This document shows, piece by piece, positions 1-8,839 of a DNA stretch of 64,000 nt; position 1 is the stretch's first letter; every line of letters starts with the position of its first letter. Source of the DNA: an uncultured Archangium sp. (GTDB taxonomy: Bacteria; Myxococcota; Myxococcia; Myxococcales; Myxococcaceae); assembly GCA_903905455.1 (NCBI GenBank), contig CAIVGN010000175.1, positions 31,615 through 95,614 on the forward strand. Direction: 5' to 3'. The translations under genes were made by a program, and so were the position numbers. The notes below the pieces were generated by a model. The model saw only the letters and a program-made list of their open reading frames with translations, searched no databases and had not been told where the DNA came from.

Positions 1-1288
1 GGGTGGAGGGCGTGGTGAAGCCGGTGTCCCAGAAGAAGAAGTCGTCGCTGACGTCCTGGTCCCAGGCGATGACGCTGAAGCTGCCGACGGCGGGCGTCTC
101 GAGCTTCTTCTGTTCCCAGCCCTTCTTGCCGCGCGTGGCCACGGTGATCACGCTCTTCACGTCTTCGAGCACGCCGATGAGGATCGCGGTCCGGGTGTCG
201 GCGAAGAACTCGATCGAGGTGTTGGGCTTCGGGTCGAAGAGCACGGTGAAGTCGCGCTTGCCGGCCTTGAAGCCCTCCATCGAGGTCACCAGCAGTGAGC
301 CGGCCTTGTAGATGTTCTCGTTGATCACCCAGTCACTGCGCAGCTGCAGCAGGGCCTGGTCGTCCCAGGCGGTGACGGAGGCGTCGTCGGGCTTGTCGAG
401 CTTGAGCAACTTGTCGCCCTCGCGCAGCCAGGTCTCGTCGGTGAAGAAGGTCTTGTTGCGGCTGAACCAGTCGCGCGTCTTCCCGTGGTCGAACTCGCGC
501 AGGCCCGAGACGCTCACGTCGGTCGCCTCGCCCTCGAGCACCAGGGTCGCGGTACCCAGCGCCGTGCCGCGCTTCCATTCCTTCACCTGGCGGGGGTAGC
601 CCGAGTCGGTCAGCGTGCCGGGCCCGAAGTCGGTGCCCACGTAGAGGGTGTCGAGGTCCTTCCAGGAGACCTGCGACTTGGCCTCGGGCAGCGAGAAACC
701 GCCGTCGACGAAGGCCTTCTTCACGAGGTCGAACTCGCGCACCACCACCGCGTCCGAGCCGCCGGGCGAGAGGCTCAGCAGGCAGCGCTCGTACTTCGGA
801 GGCAGGCACTGCTCGCCGTGCCACACCCAGCTCTGCTTCTCGGCGGCGCCCAGGGCGTCGAGGTCCAGCACCAGCTCCCACTTCGGTGCGGGCTTCTTGA
901 ACTCGGAGAGCGTGGTGCGGCGCCACAGGCCGCGCGGGTGCGCCTCGTCCTTCCAGAAGTTGTAGAGCGACTTGCCCAGCACGGTGGGCGAGGGGATGCG
1001 GTCCTTCGAGTCGTAGATGCCGCGCAGGCGCGCGCGCAGCTCCGCGAAGCCCGGCTGGCCCTCGAGCTCCTTCTGCGACACCGCGTTGCGTTCGCGCACC
1101 CACGCCAGGGGCTTCTCGCCGGTGACGTCTTCGAGCCACAGCCACGGGTCTTCGACCTGCATCGGCGGCGGCGCGGCGACGGCCCGGGGAGCCGGGGTCG
1201 CCACGGGAGGAGGCGCGGTGGTGGCGCTCTTCGTGGAGGTGCAGGCCAGGGTGCAACCGAGCGCGGCGGCGAGGAAGGGCGTTCGCAT
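1..1288 (-). CDS. Prolyl oligopeptidase family (S9A) lipoprotein, N-terminal part
   Basis: The gene runs off the left edge; 429 N-terminal residues are visible. It starts at ATG (complement of 1286-1288) with a short hydrophobic leader and Cys at residues 12 and 16 in lipobox-like settings (ALGC, TLAC), so export as a lipoprotein is likely. After a Pro/Ala-rich linker comes EDPWLWLEDVTGEKPLAWV, the typical S9A opening, and then the N-terminal propeller region. The family cleaves proline-containing peptides with a Ser-Asp-His triad in the C-terminal alpha/beta domain, which lies outside the window, so activity cannot be judged. The start lies 33 bp after the JmjC gene, so the two are probably co-transcribed. 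Confidence 0.9.
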   Translation of the reverse strand, partial: MRTPFLAAALGCTLACTSTKSATTAPPPVATPAPRAVAAPPPMQVEDPWLWLEDVTGEKPLAWVRERNAVSQKELEGQPGFAELRARLRGIYDSKDRIPSPTVLGKSLYNFWKDEAHPRGLWRRTTLSEFKKPAPKWELVLDLDALGAAEKQSWVWHGEQCLPPKYERCLLSLSPGGSDAVVVREFDLVKKAFVDGGFSLPEAKSQVSWKDLDTLYVGTDFGPGTLTDSGYPRQVKEWKRGTALGTATLVLEGEATDVSVSGLREFDHGKTRDWFSRNKTFFTDETWLREGDKLLKLDKPDDASVTAWDDQALLQLRSDWVINENIYKAGSLLVTSMEGFKAGKRDFTVLFDPKPNTSIEFFADTRTAILIGVLEDVKSVITVATRGKKGWEQKKLETPAVGSFSVIAWDQDVSDDFFFWDTGFTTPST

Positions 1289-1321
1289 GGCGCGGACCAT
1301 AGCGCGCCGTGAATCAGCGCC

Positions 1322-2500
1322 TCAGCGTCCCGCGCGATGCCGCTCCAGCAGCCCCTTCGACTCGAGCGTCTCCAGCAGCCCCGGCAACCCCGACGCGAGC
1401 TCGGGGAAGTGCGGCGCCATGGCCGCGGCCGAGAACGGAGTCCCCTGCTCACCGAGCCACCCCAGCACCTCGTGGAGGCTCTCGTCGGCGTCGATCTCGA
1501 AGGTCTCGTCGTCACCGACCGAGGCGAGCACCTTCCCGTCCTCCACGCGCAAGAAGCCCTCGGCCACGAGCTGGTACCAGGGCGCCTCGTCGAAGGCCTC
1601 GGTGATCTCCGAGGGCGAGAGCTGCTCGACCTCGCGCTGCAGTGACGCGAGCTTCTCGATCAGCGTGGCCTTGCAGGCCTCGGCCCGCGCCGCGTCACGC
1701 GAGGTGAGCCCGGTGGCCAGCTCGCGCCAGTCCCCGTCCTTCAGCAGGCGCCGCCGCAGGCCCACCAGCACCAGGTCGGCCCAGGTCGGCTGGCCGAAGG
1801 TGAAGTTGAGCGCCAGCGTGTCTTCGTCGGCCTCGGTGGAGTGCCAGGCGCCGCGGGGCACGAAGAGCACCGAACCGGGCTCCAGGTCGAACACCTCGGC
1901 GTCGTCGGGCAACTCGGTGGGCAGCGGGCCGTCGACGTAGCCCTGCAGCTCCTCCGACAGGCCCGTCTCGTTCATCGCCCAGCGATCGGTGGGGTGCGGC
2001 ACGTGCCGATTGGGCGCCACCCGCCAGCGCTTGGTCCCGCGCAGCTGCACGATGAAGTTCGCGTTGGCGTCGAAGTGGGGGCTGTTCCCGGCGCCCGCGG
2101 GGGTGACGTAGATGATCGACCGCGGGTCGCACTTGAGCGGCAGGCCGAGCTCCTTGCGCAGCTCGTGCAGCCACTGGTCCACGAGAGGGAAGAAGCGCTC
2201 CACGCCGTTCAAGATGAGCGCCATGCCGTTGCGGTGCAGCGCGGCGGCGGTCATCGCGTCGACCTGCAGCGAGCTGTGCTCGTCGCGCTTGTCGGGCAAC
2301 GCGATGCGCACCTTGTCGCGGTAGGTCCGCAGCAACACGTCGAGGTTCGAGAACGCCTCCAGCTCGGCGAGGGCCCCGAGACGCTCCAGCGGGCCGTGAC
2401 ACACCAGGTGTCGATCCGGCCAGTGCCCGTCGAGGAAGGCGTCGGGGGACTGGTCGCTGAAGAGCCGCGCGAGGCAGCCGGGCTCGAGGTCGTCGTTCAT
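1322..2500 (-). CDS. JmjC/cupin-type 2-oxoglutarate Fe(II) oxygenase
   Basis: The protein has 392 residues and belongs to the Cupin_4/JmjC type related to ribosomal oxygenases and RoxA/YcfD. The iron ligands are visible as HFD (H142, D144) and a distal His in VPRGAWH (H220), on a double-stranded beta-helix core at about residues 125-240. A helical/winged C-terminal part follows, as in ribosomal protein hydroxylases. Known relatives hydroxylate protein side chains; the substrate here cannot be told. The ATG overlaps the stop of the upstream MaoC-like gene (ATGA), indicating translational coupling. The prolyl oligopeptidase gene follows. Confidence 0.85.
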   Translation of the reverse strand: MNDDLEPGCLARLFSDQSPDAFLDGHWPDRHLVCHGPLERLGALAELEAFSNLDVLLRTYRDKVRIALPDKRDEHSSLQVDAMTAAALHRNGMALILNGVERFFPLVDQWLHELRKELGLPLKCDPRSIIYVTPAGAGNSPHFDANANFIVQLRGTKRWRVAPNRHVPHPTDRWAMNETGLSEELQGYVDGPLPTELPDDAEVFDLEPGSVLFVPRGAWHSTEADEDTLALNFTFGQPTWADLVLVGLRRRLLKDGDWRELATGLTSRDAARAEACKATLIEKLASLQREVEQLSPSEITEAFDEAPWYQLVAEGFLRVEDGKVLASVGDDETFEIDADESLHEVLGWLGEQGTPFSAAAMAPHFPELASGLPGLLETLESKGLLERHRAGR

Positions 2501-3333
2501 GGGGACTCCGCTGGGGTCAGCGTCGCGGTGAGGTGCGGCTTCTCGCGCTGGGCGTCGAGCAGGGTGAAGCGCTCACCCGAGATCTCCAGCACCGGCCGCG
2601 AGGGAAGGAAGAGGGGCAGCTTGAACTGGGCCTCGAGGGTGCACGCCCGCGCGGTGTCGAGCTCGGCTGCGCAGCGCGCCAGCGACCACATGCCGTGCGC
2701 GATGGCCCGGGGGAAGCCGAAGAGCTTCGCGGTGAGGTCGCTGACGTGAATGGGGTTGAGGTCGCCGGCGAGGCGGCCGTAGCGACGCCCCAGGCCCGCG
2801 GGCGCCTCGAACTCCACCGTCTTCGTCGCCGGGGGGCGCGGCTCGCGCACGACCTTCGGCTTCGCCCCGCCGCGGGCCCTTCGCGCGAGGAAGGTCGAGA
2901 CCTCGACCCACGGCACCGCGTCGCCCACGCGCAGCTGGGTGTGCAACTCGAACTCCTGCCCCCGCTCGGTCTCGCGGTGCCCCTCGAGGGTCGCCACGAG
3001 GGAGCCGGCCATCGCCGGGTTCAGCGGCGCGCGCTGCTCGATGCGGTTGTGCAGGTGCACCAGGCCCAGCAAGCGCACCGGGAATTCGGGGGAGGACAAC
3101 ATCGACAGGTGGAGCCCGCTGGCCAGCACGTGCGGCCAGGTCAACGGCACCGACGCGTCGCGCCACCCACACAGCGCCCGGTACTGGACGAGCCGGGGCC
3201 CGTCGAGGCGCACCCCGTCGAGCGTGGCCTCGAGGCGCGGCACCGCGTGGCCTTCGGGCACCAGCCCGGGCTTCCGGGCGAAGAGCACCCGCGCGTACAG
3301 GCGGGAGAGCGAGGGGGCGCGGGTGAAGTGCAT
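2497..3333 (-). CDS. MaoC-like dehydratase (double hotdog)
   Basis: The protein has 278 residues. The C-terminal hotdog carries the hydratase 2 motif GDLNPIHVS (residues 190-198; catalytic pair D191 and H196) followed by RAIAHGMWSLA. The N-terminal half looks like a degenerate second hotdog. Family members are (R)-specific enoyl-CoA hydratases or dehydratases acting on 3-hydroxyacyl thioesters. It is the first gene of a three-gene minus-strand operon with the oxygenase and the peptidase, and is divergent from mltG (64 bp between starts). The specific substrate is unknown. Confidence 0.85.
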   Translation of the reverse strand: MHFTRAPSLSRLYARVLFARKPGLVPEGHAVPRLEATLDGVRLDGPRLVQYRALCGWRDASVPLTWPHVLASGLHLSMLSSPEFPVRLLGLVHLHNRIEQRAPLNPAMAGSLVATLEGHRETERGQEFELHTQLRVGDAVPWVEVSTFLARRARGGAKPKVVREPRPPATKTVEFEAPAGLGRRYGRLAGDLNPIHVSDLTAKLFGFPRAIAHGMWSLARCAAELDTARACTLEAQFKLPLFLPSRPVLEISGERFTLLDAQREKPHLTATLTPAESP

Positions 3334-3397
3334 GGCCTGCCCTTGTGCCCGAGCAGTGATTCAACCCGAAGCGCAATGTTCGTTTACGCTGCGCGCC

Positions 3398-4408
3398 GTG
3401 AAGCGTCTCGTCCTCGTCCTCCTCGTGCTCGGCCTGCTGGGCGCCCTCGGCGTCGGTGGTTTCTATTTCCGCATGCACTCGCTCTCCATTGCGCCCGGCC
3501 CGGGGGGCACCGACGTCGAGCTCGAGGTGCCCAGGGGGGCCAACGCGCGCAGCGTGGGCGTGTTGCTCCGACAGCAGGGCCTGGTGCCCGACACCACCGT
3601 GTTCCGCTTCGTGGTGTGGCAGCGCGGTGGGCTCTCGCTCAAGGCCGGCAAGTTCAAGCTCTCGCGGTCGCTGTCCCCCATGGAGCTGGCCACCGCGCTC
3701 GAGAAGCCGCCGCTCGCCGAAGACGAGCCCTTCGTGGTGGTCGAGGGCTGGCGCCTGCGCGACGTCGACGAGGCGCTCGCCGCCGCGGGCCGCGCCGACG
3801 CCGGGGCCTACCTGAAGGCCGCCTCGTCGCGCGTGGGCTACACCGCGCCCTTCACGCTCCCCGAGGGCACGCTCGAGGGGTACCTGTACCCGGAGACGTA
3901 CCTGCTGCCCAAGGGCCGCGTCGACCCTCGGGTGCTGGTGCAGAAGCAGCTCGACCAGTTCGCCGCCCGCGTCTTCACGCCGCTGGAGTCCGAGGTGAAG
4001 GGCTTCAAGCGCTCGCTCCACGAGCTGGTCACCATGGCCTCGATGCTCGAGCGCGAGGAGCCCACGCCCTCGAACCGGCCCATCGTCGCCGGCATCCTCT
4101 GGCGGCGCATCGACCTCGGGTACCCGCTGGGCGTCGACGCCACCAGCCGCTACGAGCTCAAGGAGTGGAACGACCGCGGTGCCTTCCTGGTGAAGCTGCG
4201 CGACCAGAACGACCCGTACAACTCGCGCCACAAGAAGGGCCTGCCCCCCACGCCCATCGGCGCGCCGACGCTCTCGTCCTTCGAGGGTGCCTTGAAGCCC
4301 GTGCCCGGGGACTTCATGTACTACCTGCACGACGCTCAGAAGCAGCTGCACCCCTCGCGCAACGCCGAAGAGCACGAGGCGCTGCGCAAGAAATACGACG
4401 TGTACTGA
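3398..4408 (+). CDS. mltG: Endolytic murein transglycosylase MltG
   Basis: The protein has 336 residues, the usual MltG length. A single N-terminal membrane anchor (residues 4-23) is followed by a LysM-like region and the YceG fold. Diagnostic segments are EGTLEGYLYPETY (156-168) and ASMLEREE (214-221), where E218 sits at the catalytic Glu position. MltG cleaves nascent glycan strands at the inner membrane and terminates peptidoglycan elongation. The start is GTG at 3398; an ATG at 3376 is out of frame. The gene stands alone on the plus strand and converges on the TonB-like gene with 7 bp between. Confidence 0.95.
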   Translation: MKRLVLVLLVLGLLGALGVGGFYFRMHSLSIAPGPGGTDVELEVPRGANARSVGVLLRQQGLVPDTTVFRFVVWQRGGLSLKAGKFKLSRSLSPMELATALEKPPLAEDEPFVVVEGWRLRDVDEALAAAGRADAGAYLKAASSRVGYTAPFTLPEGTLEGYLYPETYLLPKGRVDPRVLVQKQLDQFAARVFTPLESEVKGFKRSLHELVTMASMLEREEPTPSNRPIVAGILWRRIDLGYPLGVDATSRYELKEWNDRGAFLVKLRDQNDPYNSRHKKGLPPTPIGAPTLSSFEGALKPVPGDFMYYLHDAQKQLHPSRNAEEHEALRKKYDVY

Positions 4409-4415
4409 GAAGCGG

Positions 4416-5120
4416 TCACTTCGCGCCGAAGCGCACCGGCACCGCGAAGCAGCGGCCCGAAGCCTCGGCGGGGAACGGCGCCGCGCTGTCGACGACGCAG
4501 CCCCGCGCGGCCGCGTCGCGGAGCTCGGCCCCGCTGGTGTGCGTGACTTCGCTCGACGCGGCCGCGCCGCGGGCGTCGACGCAGAAGTGCAGCTCGACGG
4601 TGCCCCGCTGCTGGAAGCGCCTCGCCGCAGGCGGGTAGCAGCGCTCGGCCATCGCCGCGAGGCGGGCGTGCACCAGGCCGGTGACGTCGATGCGGGGCTC
4701 GGTCTTCGGCGGCTCCGGGGTTGGTGCGGCCGGCGAGGCGAGGCCGTCGCCGCGCGCGCCGTCCCCCGGTTCCGTGCCCGTTCCCGTTCCGGCGGAGGGG
4801 CCCGCGGGGGCTCCGGTTCCCTCGGGCGCTTCGCCGTCACCTGCCGCGGGGGCGGGTGACTCGAGGACGCGGGGCGCCTCGGGAGACTCGGGCGCGGTGA
4901 GCACGCGCGTGGTGGGGCGCGGCGCTGGGGCCACCGGGGCCTCGGCGCGGGACGGTGGGGCCGCGCGCGAGGCGAGGGACACGCGGGTGAAGACCCCGGT
5001 GGGCCGTCCCCGCTCCCCGACGCGCTCTCCCGGCGGAGGCGCGGGCGGACTGGTGAGAGACCAGAACCACAGCGCGTGCACCGCCAGGGACCCCAGCAGC
5101 GCCCAGCGCCAGGCCTTCAT
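4416..5120 (-). CDS. TonB-like energy transducer
   Basis: The protein has 234 residues: an N-terminal membrane anchor (about 5-21), a long Pro/Ala/Gly-rich periplasm-spanning linker and a C-terminal TonB-type domain (about 150-234). That domain has the usual helix-strand opening followed by RGTVELHFCVDARG. Four Cys in the C-terminal domain suggest disulfides. TonB proteins couple the proton motive force to outer-membrane receptors. No ExbB/ExbD or receptor gene is adjacent. Its start overlaps the stop of the ABC ATPase gene (ATGA). Confidence 0.75.
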   Translation of the reverse strand: MKAWRWALLGSLAVHALWFWSLTSPPAPPPGERVGERGRPTGVFTRVSLASRAAPPSRAEAPVAPAPRPTTRVLTAPESPEAPRVLESPAPAAGDGEAPEGTGAPAGPSAGTGTGTEPGDGARGDGLASPAAPTPEPPKTEPRIDVTGLVHARLAAMAERCYPPAARRFQQRGTVELHFCVDARGAAASSEVTHTSGAELRDAAARGCVVDSAAPFPAEASGRCFAVPVRFGAK

Positions 5121-5899
5121 GGGCCGTCCCAGCGGGGCACGTAGACGCGCTCGGCGTCGGTGGCGAGGTGCATGGGGATGGAGAAGAGCGAGGAGAGCCG
5201 CTCGGGGGTCAGCACGTCGTCCACCGGCCCCTGCGCGAGCACCTGCCCGTCCTTGAGCAGCAGCGCGTGCGTGGCGACGTGCACCGCGAGGTTCACGTCG
5301 TGCAGCACCGCGAGCACGCCCAGCCCGTCGCCCAGCCGGCGCTTCACCGCGCGCAGCGTCTCCACCTGGTGGCGCACGTCGAGGAACGCCGTCGGCTCAT
5401 CGAGCACCAGCAGTCGCGGCGCCTGCACCAGGGCCCGGGCCAGCCACACCCGGCGGCGCTCGCCCCCGGACACCTCGGCCAGGGGCCGCGAGGCGAGGTG
5501 CTCCACGCCCAGCTCGCGCATCACCTCGCGCGCCTTCGCCTCGTCGCCCGCGCCCGGCACGCCCCACGCCGAGAGGAACGGCGCGCGGCCCATCAAGGCC
5601 AGCTCGAGGCCGGTGAAGCGCGTGTCGTCGTCGAGGGTCTGCGGCACCCACGCGGCCACGCGCGCCAGCTCGCGGGCCGACGTGCCCGGCACCGGCAGCT
5701 CGACGACGTGCACCGTGCCCGAGGTGGGCGTCACCAGCCCCATCACCGCGCGCACCAGCGTCGACTTGCCCGCGCCGTTGGGCCCCAGCACCACCCACGC
5801 CTCGCCGGGTTTCACCTGCAGGCAGACCTCGCGCAGCACCGGCGTCGGGCCGTAGCCCGCCGTGAGGGACTGCAAGTCGAGGAGCGCCGTCGTCGGCAT
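5117..5899 (-). CDS. ABC transporter ATP-binding protein, iron-siderophore/B12 type
   Basis: The protein has 260 residues and all ABC ATPase motifs: Walker A GPNGAGKST (39-47), Q-loop Q87, signature VSGGER (143-148), Walker B LLVLDEPT (163-170) and switch H200. The sequence resembles the FecE/BtuD/FhuC group that energises metal-chelate importers. No permease or binding-protein gene is adjacent. Instead it lies 9 bp downstream of a Ser/Thr kinase gene and overlaps the TonB-like gene. A role in TonB-linked metal-chelate uptake is an inference from that pairing. Confidence 0.9.
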   Translation of the reverse strand: MPTTALLDLQSLTAGYGPTPVLREVCLQVKPGEAWVVLGPNGAGKSTLVRAVMGLVTPTSGTVHVVELPVPGTSARELARVAAWVPQTLDDDTRFTGLELALMGRAPFLSAWGVPGAGDEAKAREVMRELGVEHLASRPLAEVSGGERRRVWLARALVQAPRLLVLDEPTAFLDVRHQVETLRAVKRRLGDGLGVLAVLHDVNLAVHVATHALLLKDGQVLAQGPVDDVLTPERLSSLFSIPMHLATDAERVYVPRWDGP

Positions 5900-5908
5900 G
5901 GCGCCTTC

Positions 5909-8110
5909 CTACTGCTGCTTGGAGAGCGCGGTCTTCACCTGCGCGTGCAGGGCTTCGACCTTCTTCACGAAGACCGGGTCTTCACCGCGCTGCAGCACCT
6001 CGCCCTCGAAGGCCGAGACCTGCAGCCGGAACTTGCGCTGCACCGCCTCGTCGACGAGGCGCTCGTAGTCGGCCTGCAGCGCGCGCAGCGCCACCTCGCC
6101 GGGCGTGCCCCCGGCCACGGCCTTCTTCACGGGCGCCGGCGCCTTCTTGCGGGGCGCGGGGTCGGCCACCGGGGCCGGCTCGCTGGGCGTGGGGTCGGCC
6201 TCCGGCGCGGGCTCCTTCACCGGGGTCACCTCGGCGGGCGGCTCGGCGGCGAGCTGCGCCTCGGCGGCCTCTTCCGCGGCCCGCTGCTCACGCAACTGGC
6301 GGTCACGCAGGACGTCCCAGGCGATGAAGCCGGTGACCGCGGCGATGGTCAGCGCGGGCAACACGAACCACACCCACTTCGACCCGCCCCGCGGCGTGGT
6401 GACCGGGGCCAGCTCACCGGCCGGGGTGTCCGCCACCGGGTTGCGGATGATCATCGTGTCGGTGCGCTGGGGCCCGGCGGGCGGGCGCACGGCCCGGGGG
6501 CGCTCGGCGGTGCGCTCGGCCTTCGGTTCCCGGGGCTTCGGCTTCTCGGACGGCGGGCGACCCCGGGCGGGCTTCTTCGCGGCCTCGAGCTTGCCCAGCG
6601 AGGCCTTCGAGCTGCGCGGCGCGGGGGCCACGCCCTGCTGCGCGGGCATGTCCAGCTCGGTGCGCACCGGCTCGGAGGGCAGCCCGTCGATGACGATGGA
6701 CGGCAGCGGCTCGGGCTCGGGCTCGGCGATGGCGGGCGTGGCGGCCTCGGTGGCTTCCTGGTCGAAGCTCTTGGCCAGCACCCGGGCGCGAATGGGCAGC
6801 GAGCCTGCGCTGGAGGCCGGGGCCCCGCGGGGCGGCGAGGGCCGGGTGGCGATGGCCGGGTGCGTCTCCTTCTCGTGTTCCACCGCGCCCTTGCCGCGCG
6901 GGGGCGTGGCGCTGTTCGCCTTGCGCGTGGGCGCGAAGGACAACGCCTCGGGGTTCAGGCCCAGCTGGCTGGCGGCAGGCGTCAGGTCGTCCATCAGCAC
7001 CGCGGGCACGGCCAGCGGCGTGGGCCGGGGCGCGAAGGGCGAGGGCGCGTTGTCCACCGTCTCTTCGCTCGCCTCGGCGTGCACCAGGTCGTCGGGCTGG
7101 AGCGCCCGGGCCTGCTCCTTGACGGTGGTGAGCATCTTCCGCTCGGCGGTGTACTCGGCGGCGAAGGCGTCGCGCATGAAGCGCGAGGTGCTCTCGGCGC
7201 CGGCCTGCGGGTCGATGTCCTGGAGCAGCAGCTGCAACTTGCCGCGGAACTCCTCGGCGGTCTGGAAGCGCTGCGCGGGGTCGACGGAGAGCACCTTCGC
7301 CACCACGTCGGACAACACCGCGGGGCACAGGGGCTCGACGCTGTTGAGCGGGGGAATGACCGGGCTCGCCACCCGCGCCATCAGCTCGCCCTGGGGGACG
7401 TCGTCGAAGGGGTTCTTGCCGGCCACCAGCTCCCACAGGCACAGGCCCGCGGCGTACAGGTCGCTGCGGCGGTCCACCGTCTTGTGCCGCGCCTGCTCCG
7501 GCGACATGTACATGAACTTGCCCAGCACGATGCTGGGGTTGGTCTTCGAGAGCGAGAGGGCCGACTTGGCCAACCCGAAGTCGATGACCTTCACCTCGCC
7601 CTCGTAGCTGATGAGCACGTTCTGGGGGCTCACGTCGCGGTGCACGAGGTTCAGCTCGCCGTCGTCGTCGCCGCGCTTGCGGTGCGCGTAGGCCAGGGCG
7701 TCGAGCACCCGGGTCATCACCGTGAGCACGAACGAGAGCGGCAGGGGCAGGTTGCGTTCCCGCATGCGCGAGAGCACCCGGCGCAGGTCCTTGCCGTCGA
7801 TGAACTCCAGCGAGATGTAGGGCTCACCCTCGTTGATGCCCATGTCGAGCACCTGGGCGATGTTGCCGTGCGACAGCTTCACCAGGGTGCGCGCCTCGTC
7901 GACGAAGCGGCTGACGAAGTCGGGGTCTTGCGCGAAGTGCGGGAGGATCTTCTTGATGACGCACAGCTTGTCGAAGCCGTGCGAGCCCTGGAGCTGCGCC
8001 AGGAAGATCTCCCCCATGCCACCCGTGGAGAGGGGCATGAGAAGGGTGTACCTCCCAAAGACCTGGGGCTTGAACGGCCTCAAACGCTGGCTGGTCTGGC
8101 CCTGGTTCAT
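5909..8110 (-). CDS. Membrane-anchored Ser/Thr protein kinase
   Basis: The protein has 733 residues. An N-terminal eukaryote-like kinase domain (about 20-300) has STGGMG glycine loop (29-34), K53, catalytic loop HRDVSPQN (157-164), DFG (177-179) and SPE (203-205). A Pro/Ala-rich region (about 300-575) leads to one transmembrane segment (about 579-598). A charged extracytoplasmic tail of about 135 residues follows, helical at its end. The ATG at 8110 was preferred over an upstream in-frame start because the kinase domain begins right after it. It heads an operon with the ABC ATPase and the TonB-like gene. Confidence 0.92.
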   Translation of the reverse strand: MNQGQTSQRLRPFKPQVFGRYTLLMPLSTGGMGEIFLAQLQGSHGFDKLCVIKKILPHFAQDPDFVSRFVDEARTLVKLSHGNIAQVLDMGINEGEPYISLEFIDGKDLRRVLSRMRERNLPLPLSFVLTVMTRVLDALAYAHRKRGDDDGELNLVHRDVSPQNVLISYEGEVKVIDFGLAKSALSLSKTNPSIVLGKFMYMSPEQARHKTVDRRSDLYAAGLCLWELVAGKNPFDDVPQGELMARVASPVIPPLNSVEPLCPAVLSDVVAKVLSVDPAQRFQTAEEFRGKLQLLLQDIDPQAGAESTSRFMRDAFAAEYTAERKMLTTVKEQARALQPDDLVHAEASEETVDNAPSPFAPRPTPLAVPAVLMDDLTPAASQLGLNPEALSFAPTRKANSATPPRGKGAVEHEKETHPAIATRPSPPRGAPASSAGSLPIRARVLAKSFDQEATEAATPAIAEPEPEPLPSIVIDGLPSEPVRTELDMPAQQGVAPAPRSSKASLGKLEAAKKPARGRPPSEKPKPREPKAERTAERPRAVRPPAGPQRTDTMIIRNPVADTPAGELAPVTTPRGGSKWVWFVLPALTIAAVTGFIAWDVLRDRQLREQRAAEEAAEAQLAAEPPAEVTPVKEPAPEADPTPSEPAPVADPAPRKKAPAPVKKAVAGGTPGEVALRALQADYERLVDEAVQRKFRLQVSAFEGEVLQRGEDPVFVKKVEALHAQVKTALSKQQ

Positions 8111-8198
8111 GGGATCAAGAGTGCGCGGATTGAACACCCAATGGCTCCGCACCGCACCAACCAACATTCTCGCCGCACGATGCCTCGCAGTTGCTTCT

Positions 8199-8741
8199 TC
8201 AGCTCGACCAGCGCACGCGGAAGGTGCCGCCTGCCGCGTCTTGCGAGACGAGCTCGACCTTCACGTCCTTGGCGCCCGACAGCTCGACGCCGCGGCCGAT
8301 GATGCCCACGTACCAGCCCGGGATGATCACTTCGTTGACCCACAGGTCGAACTCGCAGGGGCCGCGCTCGGTGAGCCGGGTATCTGAATAGTTGTTGCCC
8401 GTGCGGAACTGCCGGGTGACCCGCTCCAGGGTTCGCCTGGGGCCAATGAGGCGGATCATCGCCAGCATGGCCCGGCCGACCATGGTCTCGCCGTAGCCGT
8501 CCATGAAGCCGCGGCCGATCTGGGTGATGGCCGCGTCGACGGGCAGCCCGGGGTGCAGCTCGCGGGCGAGGAAGGTGATGACCGCGGTGAAGTCTTCCTT
8601 GGGGTACGCGGGGAGCAGGGGCTTTCCGGGATCGACGCCGCGCTCCTTGAGCCCGGCGGCCAGACGTGGCGAGATCTTCCCGCCGCCCAGCGAGCGCAGG
8701 AGCCCCTCGAACGTCTGTGAAAAAATCAGCTTCTCTGCCAT
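8199..8741 (-). CDS. DUF2378 (TIGR02265) family protein
   Basis: The protein has 180 residues, the typical size of this myxobacterial paralogous family. Recognisable parts are the opening LIFSQTFEGLLRSLGG, the central GRGFMDGYGETMVGRAM and the closing stretch around EVIIPGWYVGIIGRG. The function of the family is unknown. ATG at 8741 was chosen over the GTG one codon earlier. The gene is divergent from the hybrid kinase, and its presence supports assignment of the window to the Myxococcota. Confidence 0.85.
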   Translation of the reverse strand: MAEKLIFSQTFEGLLRSLGGGKISPRLAAGLKERGVDPGKPLLPAYPKEDFTAVITFLARELHPGLPVDAAITQIGRGFMDGYGETMVGRAMLAMIRLIGPRRTLERVTRQFRTGNNYSDTRLTERGPCEFDLWVNEVIIPGWYVGIIGRGVELSGAKDVKVELVSQDAAGGTFRVRWSS

Positions 8742-8770
8742 CACCCCTCGCCGGAGGCCTAGTTAGCGCG

Positions 8771-8839
8771 ATGAACGAGCCCACGCACCTGCCCACTGGC
8801 GCGATCGACCGATTGGGTCGGGGTCCGGGCGCCTGGTGA
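8771..8839 (+). CDS. Possible 22-residue leader peptide before the hybrid kinase
   Basis: An ATG ORF of 22 codons whose TGA (8837-8839) overlaps the kinase GTG start (8836-8838) in a GTGA arrangement. GGAGG at 8753-8757 lies upstream with a rather long 13-base spacing. The kinase GTG has no good ribosome-binding site of its own, so translational coupling is plausible. The peptide resembles nothing I know and could be a chance ORF. Confidence 0.3.
   Translation: MNEPTHLPTGAIDRLGRGPGAW

Noticed and set aside
2573..8302. Other long opposite-strand frames (for example 2573-4840 minus and 5168-8302 plus)
   Set aside because: Same low-complexity shadow composition, overlapping well-supported genes.
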